A stretch of 40,692 nt of DNA from CAZIRF01 sp964541755 (GTDB lineage Bacteria; Spirochaetota; Spirochaetia; Treponematales; Breznakiellaceae), in NCBI GenBank assembly GCA_964541755.1, contig CAZIRF010000026.1, positions 1 through 40,692 on the forward strand, in the 5' to 3' direction. Every line of letters begins with the position of its first letter. Within the stretch, counting starts at the first letter, position 1. A program made the position numbers and the translations under genes. The notes under the pieces were generated by a model. The model saw only the letters and a list, made by a program, of their open reading frames with translations. It did not search any database and was not told the origin of the DNA. Positions 26,728 to 34,749 of the stretch are shown one piece after another.

Positions 26728-28839
26728 ATGAGTGATTATGATTCTTCCTCGGTCGTCGAGGTCTACGGGTCCAACAGTTTTTCCAACGCAGTCATGCGCG
26801 AACGCCTTCCCAAGGGTATCTATCGCGAGTTGATGGCTGTACAGGCGGGCGAGAAAGAGTTGAGCCCCGAGGTCGCCGAAGTTGTCGCCGGGGCCATGCG
26901 CGACTGGGCCATCGAACGCGGTGCAACCCACTACACCCACTGGTTCCATCCCCTTACCGGACTTACGGCAGAAAAGCATGACTCCTTTATCGTTCCCACC
27001 GGCGACGGCAAGGTCCTCATGGAGTTCTCCGGCAAGGAGCTCATCAAGGGCGAACCCGATGCCTCGAGCTTCCCCTCAGGCGGTCTGCGTGCCACCTTTG
27101 AGGCCCGCGGCTATACTGCCTGGGACGTAACGAGCCCCGCCTTCCTCAAGAAAGATCCGGGCGGTACAACCCTGTGTATCCCCACTGCCTTCTTCTCCTA
27201 TTACGGCCACGCCCTCGACAAGAAGGTTCCCCTCCTGCGCTCCATGGATGCCCTGTCCAAGCAGGCCACCCGCGTTCTCAAGGCCCTGGGTCATAACAGT
27301 GTCAAGCGCTGTGTCACCACCGTCGGCCCCGAGCAGGAGTATTTCCTCGTCGATTCCTCCTTCTTCAATGCCCGTCCCGACCTCATGCTCACCGGGCGCA
27401 CGGTCTTCGGATCGATGCCGGCCAAGGGCCAGGAGATGGAAGACCACTACTTTGGTGCCATCAAGGAGCGCATCGCCATGTTCATGCGCGAGCTCAACTG
27501 GGACCTGTGGAAGGTAGGTGTCGCCGCAAAGACCCAGCACAACGAGGTTGCTCCCAACCAGTTCGAGATCGCCCCCATATTCTCCACGACCAATGTCTCT
27601 GTCGATTCGAACCAGATGGTCATGGAGACCATCCAGAAGGTCGCCCGCCGCCATGGTATGGAGGCACTCCTTCATGAAAAGCCCTTTGCCGGTGTAAACG
27701 GCTCTGGCAAGCACAACAACTGGTCCATCGGGACCGATGACGGGACAAACCTCCTCGAACCGGGCGAGAACCCCGAATCCAATGCCCGTTTTCTCCTCTT
27801 CGCCACGGCCGTCGTCGAGGCGGTTGACCGCTATTCCCTGCTGTTGCGCTCAAGCGCCGCGAGCGCGGGCAACGACCATCGCCTTGGTGCCAACGAGGCG
27901 CCGCCCGCCATTATCTCCATCTTCTTTGGCGGCCCCTTGAGCGAGATCCTCGACGATATCGCCGATGGCAAGGCCCACTCGAAGAAGGGCGTTGGGCAGA
28001 TCAAGCTGGGCGTTACCAGCTTGCCCTCCCTTCCCATGGACCTTTCGGACCGCAACCGCACGAGCCCCTTCGCCTTTACCGGCAACAAGTTCGAATTCCG
28101 CATGGTGGGTTCTGCGCAGTCGATTGCGACGCCCAACACCTACCTCAATACGGCGGTAGCCCAGGTCTTGAGCGAGTATGCGGAAATCCTCGAGAAGGCC
28201 GATGACAAGCATGCGGCCCTGCAGGATATCGTCAAGAAGTCGTACGGGGCCCATCGCCGCGTGGTCTTCAACGGCAACGGCTATTCGGATGAGTGGGTGC
28301 GCGAGGCAGAGCGCCGCGGGCTTCCCAACGTGCGGGCAACGGTGGATACTCTTCCCGTACTCCTCAAGCTGGAGACCGTCCAGCTCTTCGAGGCGCACAA
28401 GGTCCTTACCAAGGACGAGCTCGAGAGCCGCTATCACATCTACCTCGAGAAGTACTCGAAACAGATCAACATTGAAGCCGGGGTCATGGTGGATATGGTC
28501 AAGCGTTCGATCTTCCCGGCCGTCTCTTCATTCGCCGCAGGCCTTGCCCGCGAGGCGACGAGCCTGGCAGCCATCGGCGCCATGAGCGTGAGCCAGGAAA
28601 AGAGGGCAAAGAAGTGCGCCGAACTCGCGACGGAAATGTATGATGAGTGCGAGAAACTTGAAAAGACCCTTCTCGAGGCACAGGAGACCGGCGACGCATT
28701 CGCCCAGGCCAAGGCTTACCGCGAGAAGGTCTTCGTCCAGATGACGCAGGTGCGCTCGCGTGCCGATGCCCTCGAAAAGATCGTTGCAAAGGATGCCTGG
28801 CCCTTCCCGAGCTACGAGGACCTCCTCTTCAAACTTTAA
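26728..28839 (+). CDS. glnN: glutamine synthetase type III
   Basis: The enzyme joins ammonium and glutamate to make glutamine using ATP. At 703 aa it has the length of the GSIII class (about 700-730) rather than the 440-470 of GSI. Class features include CIPTAFFSYYGHALDKK near residue 150, GPEQEYFLVD, NEVAPNQFEIAP, NGSGKHNNWS and the end-loop FTGNKFEFRMVGS. GSIII lacks the adenylylation control of GSI, so control here is probably transcriptional, through the -24/-12 promoter 60-80 bases upstream. The ATG has AAGGAG upstream. A 93-aa unknown gene follows. Confidence 0.96.
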   Translation: MSDYDSSSVVEVYGSNSFSNAVMRERLPKGIYRELMAVQAGEKELSPEVAEVVAGAMRDWAIERGATHYTHWFHPLTGLTAEKHDSFIVPTGDGKVLMEFSGKELIKGEPDASSFPSGGLRATFEARGYTAWDVTSPAFLKKDPGGTTLCIPTAFFSYYGHALDKKVPLLRSMDALSKQATRVLKALGHNSVKRCVTTVGPEQEYFLVDSSFFNARPDLMLTGRTVFGSMPAKGQEMEDHYFGAIKERIAMFMRELNWDLWKVGVAAKTQHNEVAPNQFEIAPIFSTTNVSVDSNQMVMETIQKVARRHGMEALLHEKPFAGVNGSGKHNNWSIGTDDGTNLLEPGENPESNARFLLFATAVVEAVDRYSLLLRSSAASAGNDHRLGANEAPPAIISIFFGGPLSEILDDIADGKAHSKKGVGQIKLGVTSLPSLPMDLSDRNRTSPFAFTGNKFEFRMVGSAQSIATPNTYLNTAVAQVLSEYAEILEKADDKHAALQDIVKKSYGAHRRVVFNGNGYSDEWVREAERRGLPNVRATVDTLPVLLKLETVQLFEAHKVLTKDELESRYHIYLEKYSKQINIEAGVMVDMVKRSIFPAVSSFAAGLAREATSLAAIGAMSVSQEKRAKKCAELATEMYDECEKLEKTLLEAQETGDAFAQAKAYREKVFVQMTQVRSRADALEKIVAKDAWPFPSYEDLLFKL

Positions 28840-28934
28840 CAGCATGGCGTTGCCCGTCTTGACTGTCCTTCGCTCCGGAAGGGCGATCGGGGCGGGAAAC
28901 GCCCGATTGCGAATCCAGCCTTGACGGAGACAGT

Positions 28935-29216
28935 ATGATGGGTACAGAGAAGACAGAAAAGCATGCAGAACTTGTCGAGCGGCTCACCTGCCAGTATGGC
29001 ATCGAGCCGGTAACCGCAGAGCGCGTCGTCGAAGAGATTCTGGTTTCCTTTGGCGATTCCATCGAGGAGTGGGTGCGCTCGCAGCACATACGCCTGCAGC
29101 GCCAGGGCCTCAAAAACGAGGCCATCTACCGCGAAATCGCCAGGGAGCTCCCTCAGCGCCGCTTTGTCTCTCCCGTCTTGTCGGAACGGCAAATTCGCCG
29201 GATGATATACGGTTAG
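28935..29216 (+). CDS. 93-aa protein of unknown function after glnN
   Basis: Not recognised. The product is hydrophilic, probably all-helical and basic at its C-terminus. A stretch near the end (IYREIARELPQRRFVSP followed by LSERQIRRMIYG) looks like a helix-turn-helix-sized pair of helices, but I cannot assign a family. The ATG at 28935 has GGAGA 4 bases upstream; a second ATG follows at once. Ninety-five bases separate it from glnN with only a weak GC hairpin (about 28889-28909), so it may be co-transcribed under the same sigma-54 promoter and act in nitrogen control. Confidence 0.75.
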   Translation: MMGTEKTEKHAELVERLTCQYGIEPVTAERVVEEILVSFGDSIEEWVRSQHIRLQRQGLKNEAIYREIARELPQRRFVSPVLSERQIRRMIYG

Positions 29217-29257
29217 TATCCGCCTTGAAAGGGAGAAAAGGATTTCAAGGCTGATAG

Positions 29258-29707
29258 TTACGCCCGACCCTTGAATTCGGGGAACTCCCAGCGCGTCAAT
29301 CCGCTCCCTTCATCGACTTCCATTATCGCGTTGCCCTGACGGGTGCACTCGTCGAGGGCCTCGTTGGCGGCATCCAGCGGAACGTCCAGGCCCATCGCGG
29401 CCCTGGCCAGCGTGAGGATGCCGCCTTCTTTTTCTGCAAGGCGCAGGATTTTGACCGGCAAGAGGGGGTCTGTCTTCTTCTTTTCCCCGGCAGGTTTTGA
29501 AGCGGCTCCCTTGGCAGCTGCCAGCTTCTCCCACTGTATGCGCGAGCCGACAGCCTTCGGGCGCGGCCAGATAAGGAAGGACGCCAGCAGGCACAGTCCC
29601 CCGACGAGAAAGGCTTGGACGCCCATGGTGGGGAAGGCGGGTGTCCAAAAGAGAACGACATTGAGAACGCCCAGAATCCCCATCAGAATTGATATGAATT
29701 TTCTCAC
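29258..29707 (-). CDS. small membrane protein, function unknown
   Basis: The 149-aa protein has two membrane helices near residues 5-25 and 30-48 with a short turn, then a cytoplasmic tail. The tail (LLPVKILRLAEKEGGILTLARAAMGLD...) resembles a small winged-helix-like unit seen in proteins that pair membrane anchors with such domains; that is a loose likeness. The GTG at 29707 is preferred because AAGGA lies 8 bases upstream; the frame is open far beyond but would cross ppiC. The stop codon lies at the end of a copy of the AAGGCTGATAGT word (29247-29258). Divergent from ppiC. Confidence 0.75.
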   Translation of the reverse strand: MRKFISILMGILGVLNVVLFWTPAFPTMGVQAFLVGGLCLLASFLIWPRPKAVGSRIQWEKLAAAKGAASKPAGEKKKTDPLLPVKILRLAEKEGGILTLARAAMGLDVPLDAANEALDECTRQGNAIMEVDEGSGLTRWEFPEFKGRA

Positions 29708-29741
29708 TGTAAATGTCCTTCTGTTTGGCACTCTTTTCGTA

Positions 29742-29747
29742 TATAAT
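29742..29747 (+). promoter_or_regulatory. -10 box of parvulin gene
   Basis: TATAAT is a perfect -10 hexamer 26 bases before the ATG of the parvulin gene. No convincing -35 is seen at 16-18 bases. Confidence 0.5.
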
Positions 29748-29773
29748 AGTATCATATTGTTCAGGAGTCGTGT

Positions 29774-30052
29774 ATGGAATGGAGAGCTAGTCATATACTC
29801 GTAAAAGACCGCGGTCTCGCCGAATCCCTTCTTGTCCGGATTAAGCAGGGAGCTTCTTTCGAGGCCCTTGCCCGCGAGTATTCGACCTGCCCGTCGAAAT
29901 CTTCGGGTGGCGACTTGGGTTGGTTTGGACCGGGCAAGATGGTACCGGCCTTTGAAAGTGCGGTAAAACGCCTCTCGCCGGGGTCGGTGAGCGATCTCGT
30001 ACAGACCCAGTTTGGCTTTCACATCGTCAAATGCACCGGAAGAAGGGAGTAG
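29774..30052 (+). CDS. ppiC: parvulin-type peptidyl-prolyl isomerase
   Basis: This 92-aa protein is a single PpiC domain that speeds cis-trans isomerisation of prolyl bonds. It has the family pattern ASHILVKD at the start, FEALAREYSTCPS, SGGDLGWFGPGKMVPAFE and the terminal QTQFGFHIVKC. There is no signal peptide, so it is cytoplasmic, like E. coli PpiC of 93 aa. AGGAG precedes the ATG. The next gene starts five bases after the stop, so both probably share a transcript. Confidence 0.95.
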   Translation: MEWRASHILVKDRGLAESLLVRIKQGASFEALAREYSTCPSKSSGGDLGWFGPGKMVPAFESAVKRLSPGSVSDLVQTQFGFHIVKCTGRRE

Positions 30053-30056
30053 CCTG

Positions 30057-31292
30057 ATGGCGGGGAAAAAGAAAAATCGCGCAGTCGACCTCGGCGACAT
30101 CATGCGCATAGATTCCCGCCTCAACGAAATACAGGATCTGGATATACTCCTCGAAGAGATACTGCGCGAAGCGCGCAGGGTGGTAAAAGCGGATGCCGGG
30201 TCCATTTACATTGTCGATGGCGATGAACTTCAAATACGATATTCGCAAAACGACACCCTGGCCTCCACCCTGTCGCCGGGCGAGAAACTCGTGTACTCGA
30301 TATTTACCGTTCCCATAAGCGAGAAATCCATATCCGGCTACTGTGCCCTTACCGGGGAACTGGTCAACATTGCCGATGTCTATCGGATTCCCGAAGAGAC
30401 CCCCTATTCGTTCAATACCTCTTTTGATCTCGTGTCGGGGTATCGTACGCGATCGAGTATTACCGTGCCGCTCAAGACAACAGATGGCCGTATTTTGGGG
30501 GTTCTCCAGGTTATAAATGCCCTGGATGCCAACGGTGAGCCCTGCGCCTTTGCCCGCGATCAGGAACTCCTTATAACCCACTTTGCCAGCAATGCCACTG
30601 TCGCACTGCAGCGGGCCTTCATGACGCGGGCCATGCTCCTGCGCATGATACGCATGTCGGAATTGCGCGACCCCAAGGAGACCGGGGCCCACGTCAACCG
30701 TGTCGCGGCCTTTGCATCGGAAATTTATGAGCGCTGGGCCTTCAAGCACGGGGTGCCAAGTCATGAGGCGGAAAAATATCGGGACAACTTGAAGATTGCC
30801 GCCATGCTCCACGATGTGGGCAAGGTTGCGATATCGGATATCATCCTCAAAAAACCGGCGCGCTTTACCCCGGAAGAGTTCGCCCTCATGCAGGGGCACA
30901 CGATATTCGGGGCCCAGCTCTTTGTCGATCCGCAGTCTCCGCTCGATCGTATCGCAAGCGAGATAGCCCTTACCCATCACGAGAACTGGGATGGAACGGG
31001 CTATCCCGGCTGGGTGGACCCCTTGAGCGGAGAGGTTCTCAAGGCCGATGACGCCGGGCGACCACGAGGGCGCATTGGGGAAGAGATACCCCTGGGCGGG
31101 CGCATAGTGGCCGTTGCCGATGTCTTTGATGCCCTTTGCTCGAAGCGGGTTTACAAGGAAGCATGGTGCGAAGAAGCCGTTCTGGCAGAGATGCGAAAGA
31201 TGTCCGGTAACAAGTTTGATCCGGAAATCGTGGATATCTTCTTCGAGGTCTTGCCCAGCATACAGCATGCACAGAAGAAGTACCCGGAATAG
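30057..31292 (+). CDS. GAF and HD-GYP domain phosphodiesterase
   Basis: This 411-aa protein joins a GAF sensor domain (about residues 25-190) to an HD-GYP domain with LHDVGK at 251-256 and HHENWDGTGYPGW at 307-319, the full signature of active cyclic di-GMP phosphodiesterases. No membrane segment, so a cytoplasmic ligand probably controls it. The ATG at 30057 has GGGAG upstream. It follows ppiC by four bases and converges on the yaiI gene. With the second HD-GYP protein at 12.3-13.6 kb and the cyclase at 14.8-16.0 kb it makes three cyclic di-GMP enzymes in this window. Confidence 0.94.
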   Translation: MAGKKKNRAVDLGDIMRIDSRLNEIQDLDILLEEILREARRVVKADAGSIYIVDGDELQIRYSQNDTLASTLSPGEKLVYSIFTVPISEKSISGYCALTGELVNIADVYRIPEETPYSFNTSFDLVSGYRTRSSITVPLKTTDGRILGVLQVINALDANGEPCAFARDQELLITHFASNATVALQRAFMTRAMLLRMIRMSELRDPKETGAHVNRVAAFASEIYERWAFKHGVPSHEAEKYRDNLKIAAMLHDVGKVAISDIILKKPARFTPEEFALMQGHTIFGAQLFVDPQSPLDRIASEIALTHHENWDGTGYPGWVDPLSGEVLKADDAGRPRGRIGEEIPLGGRIVAVADVFDALCSKRVYKEAWCEEAVLAEMRKMSGNKFDPEIVDIFFEVLPSIQHAQKKYPE

Positions 31293-31312
31293 AAAGCGGA
31301 TTGGTCCGGGGT

Positions 31313-31801
31313 CTACCGGTCCTTGCCCTCGTCTCCTTTGACGGCGGTCTCTTCGCGCAGGAGTCGGGTGAGGTTGCGATCGAAGCTGTTGGCGAACTCC
31401 TTGAGCTCTTTCGCTCCCCAGCTTCTCATTCGCGGCCCACCCAATCCATCCATGGCAAGGCCCACCGAAAAATCCCGGATCGAGAGTTTCTCGCGTATAT
31501 TTTCGGGGGTGTAGGCCTGCCCCCGGTCATCTATGACACATATGCCCGCTTCCACAAGGCGGGTAGCGAGGGGAATGTCGCGGGTTACGGCGAGATCGCC
31601 GGGTTCGGAGGATTCTACAATGTAGTCATCTGCCTTGTCGGCCCCTTCCGGGCAGAGTCGGTAGTGCGACCAGGGACCCTCCAGGCCCGGTACGGGCTTG
31701 TTGGCGGCGAAGTGCGCATGTATGTGCAGTCGATGTGCCGCCCGCTGTACTGTATCACGGACCGGTCGGGGGCAGGAGTCTGCGTCTATCCAAATTTGCA
31801 T
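31313..31801 (-). CDS. yaiI: YaiI/YqxD family protein (UPF0178)
   Basis: The 162-aa protein matches UPF0178: it opens IWIDADSCPRPVRD and continues with DIPLATRLVEAG, a PIN-like acidic layout (Asp in WIDAD, Asp in VTRDIPLA). Some such proteins are thought to be nucleases; no activity is established. It is the last gene of the infC operon; its ATG overlaps the zapA stop in TGATG. The C-terminus is about 15 residues longer and charged. Confidence 0.92.
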   Translation of the reverse strand: MQIWIDADSCPRPVRDTVQRAAHRLHIHAHFAANKPVPGLEGPWSHYRLCPEGADKADDYIVESSEPGDLAVTRDIPLATRLVEAGICVIDDRGQAYTPENIREKLSIRDFSVGLAMDGLGGPRMRSWGAKELKEFANSFDRNLTRLLREETAVKGDEGKDR

Positions 31802-32139
31802 CAGTATTCGGTGGCGGGGGAGGGGCTTGCGTCTTGCAGTACGCGATCGAGTCGGTCGACGAGTTCAAGGGTAAGTTTTTCGGCCGCTTCCGCATCTTCG
31901 GGCACTTCGAAGGAGGGGTTTCCCGCAAGCTGTTGGGATTTTTTAAGGGCCTCATCGCAGGCGATAATGCCGGCTATAATGGCAAGTTTGAGCGGATCGC
32001 TCATACCGGTGGATTCACGAACTTCGTGGACGGTAGACTGATAGCTGTTTACCAGCTTTTTGAGGTATACGGGGTCTTCATCGGCGGCTATGGAAAACGA
32101 GGTGCCTAGCATGTCTATGCGGTAGCTCGATTTCTGCAC
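31801..32139 (-). CDS. zapA: cell division protein ZapA
   Basis: ZapA binds FtsZ and bundles its filaments at the division site. The 112-aa protein has the family layout: a short N-terminal beta-hairpin domain (YRIDMLGTSFSIAADEDPVYLKKLV) and a C-terminal helix for the coiled coil. It follows a coiled-coil gene by 15 bases and overlaps yaiI by one base. Its place downstream of rplT is also found in other bacteria. Confidence 0.9.
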   Translation of the reverse strand: MQKSSYRIDMLGTSFSIAADEDPVYLKKLVNSYQSTVHEVRESTGMSDPLKLAIIAGIIACDEALKKSQQLAGNPSFEVPEDAEAAEKLTLELVDRLDRVLQDASPSPATEY

Positions 32140-32154
32140 CGATTACATCCCCCG

Positions 32155-32730
32155 CTAAAAAATGTCGAGTTCTTCGCTGTCTTTTCGGTCTTCGCTGTCT
32201 GTCGGAAGCCCGTCCTCTACATCTGCCAGATCCAATTCGATGTCTCCAGCGTCTTCATCGGCAGAGCTGATCTCATCGTCGACAAGTTTGTCATCGTCAT
32301 CGGTATGTGCATTATCGCTGGCAATATCATCTTCTGCCGATTCCTGGATATCGTTATCAGCATCCTCTTCCGGCTTGTCGGCTTCCGCTGTTTCGCTTGG
32401 AATTGCTTCGCTGTCGGCGGCAATGGTGCTGTCGGCTTCTACCGTATTACCGGTAGCAGCTACGGAGGCAATGCCGTTTACGCTCGAGATACCACGCTCG
32501 ACGGCGATCTCGAACTGGTTGAGCCGATCGAGGGCAGCGAGTATGCCGTCCTCAATCTTGCTCTGATCGTCCTTGAAGGTCTTGATAAGGACCTCGAGCT
32601 CGTCGATGCGGCCCTTGTACTCGTCCAGCTTTTCGCGAAGGAGGCTGTTTTCCTCCTGGACATGCTGTACGTGGTCGAGGGTGCGGATAATCCTGTCTTC
32701 CAGGAGCTTGACGTGCTCGAGACTTACCAT
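32155..32730 (-). CDS. coiled-coil protein, ZapB-like N-terminus
   Basis: The 191-aa product has a coiled coil at residues about 3-75 (LLEDRIIRTLDHVQHVQEEN...) resembling ZapB, a partner of ZapA. The rest, about 90-191, is very acidic and of low complexity (many Asp, Glu and Ala, for example DDDDKLVDDE). It starts two bases after the rplT stop, and zapA follows, which supports a role in division. The acidic tail is not a ZapB feature. Function as a ZapA partner is inference. Confidence 0.78.
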   Translation of the reverse strand: MVSLEHVKLLEDRIIRTLDHVQHVQEENSLLREKLDEYKGRIDELEVLIKTFKDDQSKIEDGILAALDRLNQFEIAVERGISSVNGIASVAATGNTVEADSTIAADSEAIPSETAEADKPEEDADNDIQESAEDDIASDNAHTDDDDKLVDDEISSADEDAGDIELDLADVEDGLPTDSEDRKDSEELDIF

Positions 32731-32732
32731 AC

Positions 32733-33092
32733 TCAGACTCCGAGGGCGGTTTTTGCTTGGGCGACAACGGCCTTGAAGGCGGTGCTGTCTTCGCTTGCCA
32801 TCCAGGCCAAGGCCTTGCGATCAATCGTGATGCCGGCTTTGCCGAGACCGTTGATCAGGCGCGAGTAGGACAAACCCTCTTCACGGCAGGCGGCGTTGAT
32901 ACGGATGATCCAGAGTTTGCGGAAGTTGCCCTTGCGGTCTTTCCGGTCCTGGTAGGCGTAAAAGAGCCCCTTGGTGACGGCGTCTTTCGCAACCTTGTAG
33001 TTGGAATGGCGACGGCCCCAGTAGCCCTTGGCAAGCTTGAGAATTTTTTTGCGGTGGTCCTTTCTACGGGTACCGTCAACTGCTCTTGACAT
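32733..33092 (-). CDS. rplT: 50S ribosomal protein L20
   Basis: L20 is needed early in 50S assembly and, in several bacteria, represses its own operon by binding mRNA. The 119-aa protein shows the usual pattern: DGTRRKDHRKKILKLAKGYWGRR, then RDRKGNFRKLWIIRINAACR. AAAGGAGA precedes the ATG. It follows rpmI by 18 bases in the normal order infC-rpmI-rplT. Confidence 0.97.
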   Translation of the reverse strand: MSRAVDGTRRKDHRKKILKLAKGYWGRRHSNYKVAKDAVTKGLFYAYQDRKDRKGNFRKLWIIRINAACREEGLSYSRLINGLGKAGITIDRKALAWMASEDSTAFKAVVAQAKTALGV

Positions 33093-33110
33093 ACGTGTTC
33101 TCCTTTACCC

Positions 33111-33311
33111 TTAACCGTAGGGCAACATCTGTTTGCGGATGGCCGGAACATTCGCGTCTGCGAGAATGCCCGAATGGCGGAGAGCGCGTTTGCGCTTGCT
33201 CGATTTCTTGGTGAGAATGTGGCGAAGGTTTTGCTTCTTGTACTTGACCTTGCCGCTTCCTGTGAACGAATAGCGCTTTGCCGCGCTCTTCTTTGTCTTC
33301 ATCTTGGGCAT
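33111..33311 (-). CDS. rpmI: 50S ribosomal protein L35
   Basis: This 66-aa protein has the L35 signature PKMKTKKSAAKRYSFTGSGKV and a basic tail. The ATG at 33311 with GAGAGGA upstream gives the normal length; an in-frame start at 33365 would add 18 unrelated residues. Between infC and this gene lie 163 bases with several hairpins. Confidence 0.96.
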   Translation of the reverse strand: MPKMKTKKSAAKRYSFTGSGKVKYKKQNLRHILTKKSSKRKRALRHSGILADANVPAIRKQMLPYG

Positions 33312-33383
33312 GACAATCCTCTCGATGTGGTGTGCCGGGACGGGAATCGATACCGCCTTCGACAACCGCGAATATATACAAAC

Positions 33384-33438
33384 ACCGGCTCGCCGGTTGC
33401 TCTGTATGCGTGATATATGCGACCTGCCTTCCGGCAGG
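33384..33438 (-). promoter_or_regulatory. hairpins between infC and rpmI
   Basis: ACCGGC-TC-GCCGGT (33384-33397) and CCTGCC-TTCC-GGCAGG (33423-33438) can form in the 163-base infC-rpmI spacer. They may attenuate transcription or form part of an L20 autoregulation site, as in other bacteria; no sequence match to a known L20 leader was recognised. Confidence 0.4.
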
Positions 33439-33474
33439 CCGCCAAGAGCGACCGGGTGGTCTGCTCGATCGATG

Positions 33475-33993
33475 CTACTTCTTGACCTTGGGGCTGAGTA
33501 TCATCGACATGAATCGGCCTTCCATCATGGGGGCACGATCCATGACATACTCGCCCTCAATGCGCTTGAGTACATCCTTGAGAACGTCAAGGCCGAGTTC
33601 CGTGTGCGCCAACTCGCGGCCACGGAAACGAATGGTTACCTTGACCTTGTTGCCTTCTCCAAGGAATTCGCGGACGTGCTTCGATTTGAAATCAAGATCG
33701 TGATCGTCGATCTTGGGCTGCATCCGGATTTCCTTGAGTTTGAGAAGCTTCTGCTTGCGCTTTGAATCCCGAACTTTCTTCTCGTTTTCAAACTTGTATT
33801 TGCCATAGTTCAGAATCTTGCAGACCGGAGGAGACGCCGTAGGGGCAACTTCCACCAAATCAAGACCCTGTTCGCCGGCCATTCGCAGTGCTTCAATAGT
33901 GGGCATGATACCCTGTTGGGCGCCATCATCGCTGATTAGGCGAATTTCCCGCACGCGAATCTGATCGTTTATCCGTAAATCTTTGTCAGCCAA
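33475..33993 (-). CDS. infC: translation initiation factor IF-3
   Basis: IF-3 proofreads the start codon and keeps ribosomal subunits apart. The 172-aa protein has both domains: INDQIRVREIRLISDDG at the start and KVTIRFRGRELAHTELG in the second. It starts with TTG at 33991-33993 behind a strong GAGGAGG, four bases away. A non-ATG start is the rule for infC because IF-3 rejects such codons and so limits its own synthesis. First gene of a six-gene operon. Confidence 0.97.
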   Translation of the reverse strand: MADKDLRINDQIRVREIRLISDDGAQQGIMPTIEALRMAGEQGLDLVEVAPTASPPVCKILNYGKYKFENEKKVRDSKRKQKLLKLKEIRMQPKIDDHDLDFKSKHVREFLGEGNKVKVTIRFRGRELAHTELGLDVLKDVLKRIEGEYVMDRAPMMEGRFMSMILSPKVKK

Positions 33994-34046
33994 CTGACCT
34001 CCTCTGCAGTCCCGTCAAAACGGGTCAAAGACGAAACTCTCATGGC

Positions 34047-34076
34047 AGTATATCAAAGCGCACTGTCCCGTGTCCA
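34047..34076 (-). promoter_or_regulatory. promoter of the infC operon
   Basis: Read leftward: -35 TGGACA (34076-34071), 18 bases, then -10 TATACT (34052-34047) in the extended form TG-A-TATACT. A small hairpin CCCGT-CAAA-ACGGG (34011-34024) lies between this promoter and the infC ribosome site. Confidence 0.65.
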
Positions 34077-34137
34077 GTGCCACGAGAACAGGGAGTCTTC
34101 TTGCAGAACAGCGGGGCCTGTGTTAGGATCTGGCGCG

Positions 34138-34749
34138 ATGATAGCCTTTTCATTTCTCTTTATACCACTGGTGTACGTACTCGTGCGCAGCCTCGACCGT
34201 GAGCGTCGTGATGAGGCCGGCTTTCTCCTGGCCCTTGCAGGAGGCTTTCTGTATGCCCTTTTCATGCTCTTTTCCGGAGACCTCTTTGACCGCAACGATG
34301 GTGTTTTGTCAGGGGTATTGAATCTGGCGATCGAACGAACGCTCTTGCCGATCCTTGTTCCCTCAATTATTTGGCTTGTCATCCATTTCTTCTTTGAAAA
34401 GAGCATGAGCCTGTGGTTCGATCAGTTTGTACTCATTTTTCTCGTCTTGCCGGCACTCGTTGGAGGTATTGAAGCCCTCAATCCGGCTTGGCCGGTGGAT
34501 CTTGTCGCTGTACCGGCTCTGCAGGGGCTTTTTGTCCTTGCCCTCTCGCGTCTTTTACGCATCGCTTCGCAGACCCGTTCCTGGCAACGCATTCTCGCCT
34601 TTTGCGGGAGCGCCCTCTTGCCCTTCCTGATCGCTGCTTCTTCGGCCTGTGCCTGGCTGCATCGCCCGTATCTTGCGTTTTTCTACGCCCTGCCGGCACT
34701 GGTCGTTGCCCTGGGGTCTATCCTGTTAGATTTGCGTTCTCGTGCATAA
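34138..34749 (+). CDS. integral membrane protein, function unknown
   Basis: The 203-aa protein has about six hydrophobic helices, starting IAFSFLFIPLVYVLV, with an FFFEKSMSLWFDQF loop near the middle. No family recognised; the helix layout is like small uncharacterised spirochaete membrane proteins. The ATG at 34138 follows AGGAT at a usable distance; a longer frame from 34042 would overlap the infC promoter. Its last 32 bases overlap the 3' end of the LacI gene on the other strand. Confidence 0.7.
   Translation: MIAFSFLFIPLVYVLVRSLDRERRDEAGFLLALAGGFLYALFMLFSGDLFDRNDGVLSGVLNLAIERTLLPILVPSIIWLVIHFFFEKSMSLWFDQFVLIFLVLPALVGGIEALNPAWPVDLVAVPALQGLFVLALSRLLRIASQTRSWQRILAFCGSALLPFLIAASSACAWLHRPYLAFFYALPALVVALGSILLDLRSRA

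Noticed and set aside
29725..29741. Possible third sigma-54 promoter before ppiC (TTGGCACTCTTTTCGT)
   Set aside because: The -24 half fits, but the -12 dinucleotide is GT, not GC, and a perfect TATAAT lies right beside it.
33336..33366. tRNA-like T-arm (GGTATCGATTCC on the minus strand)
   Set aside because: The invariant TTC of the loop is missing and no acceptor stem or anticodon arm can be drawn around it.
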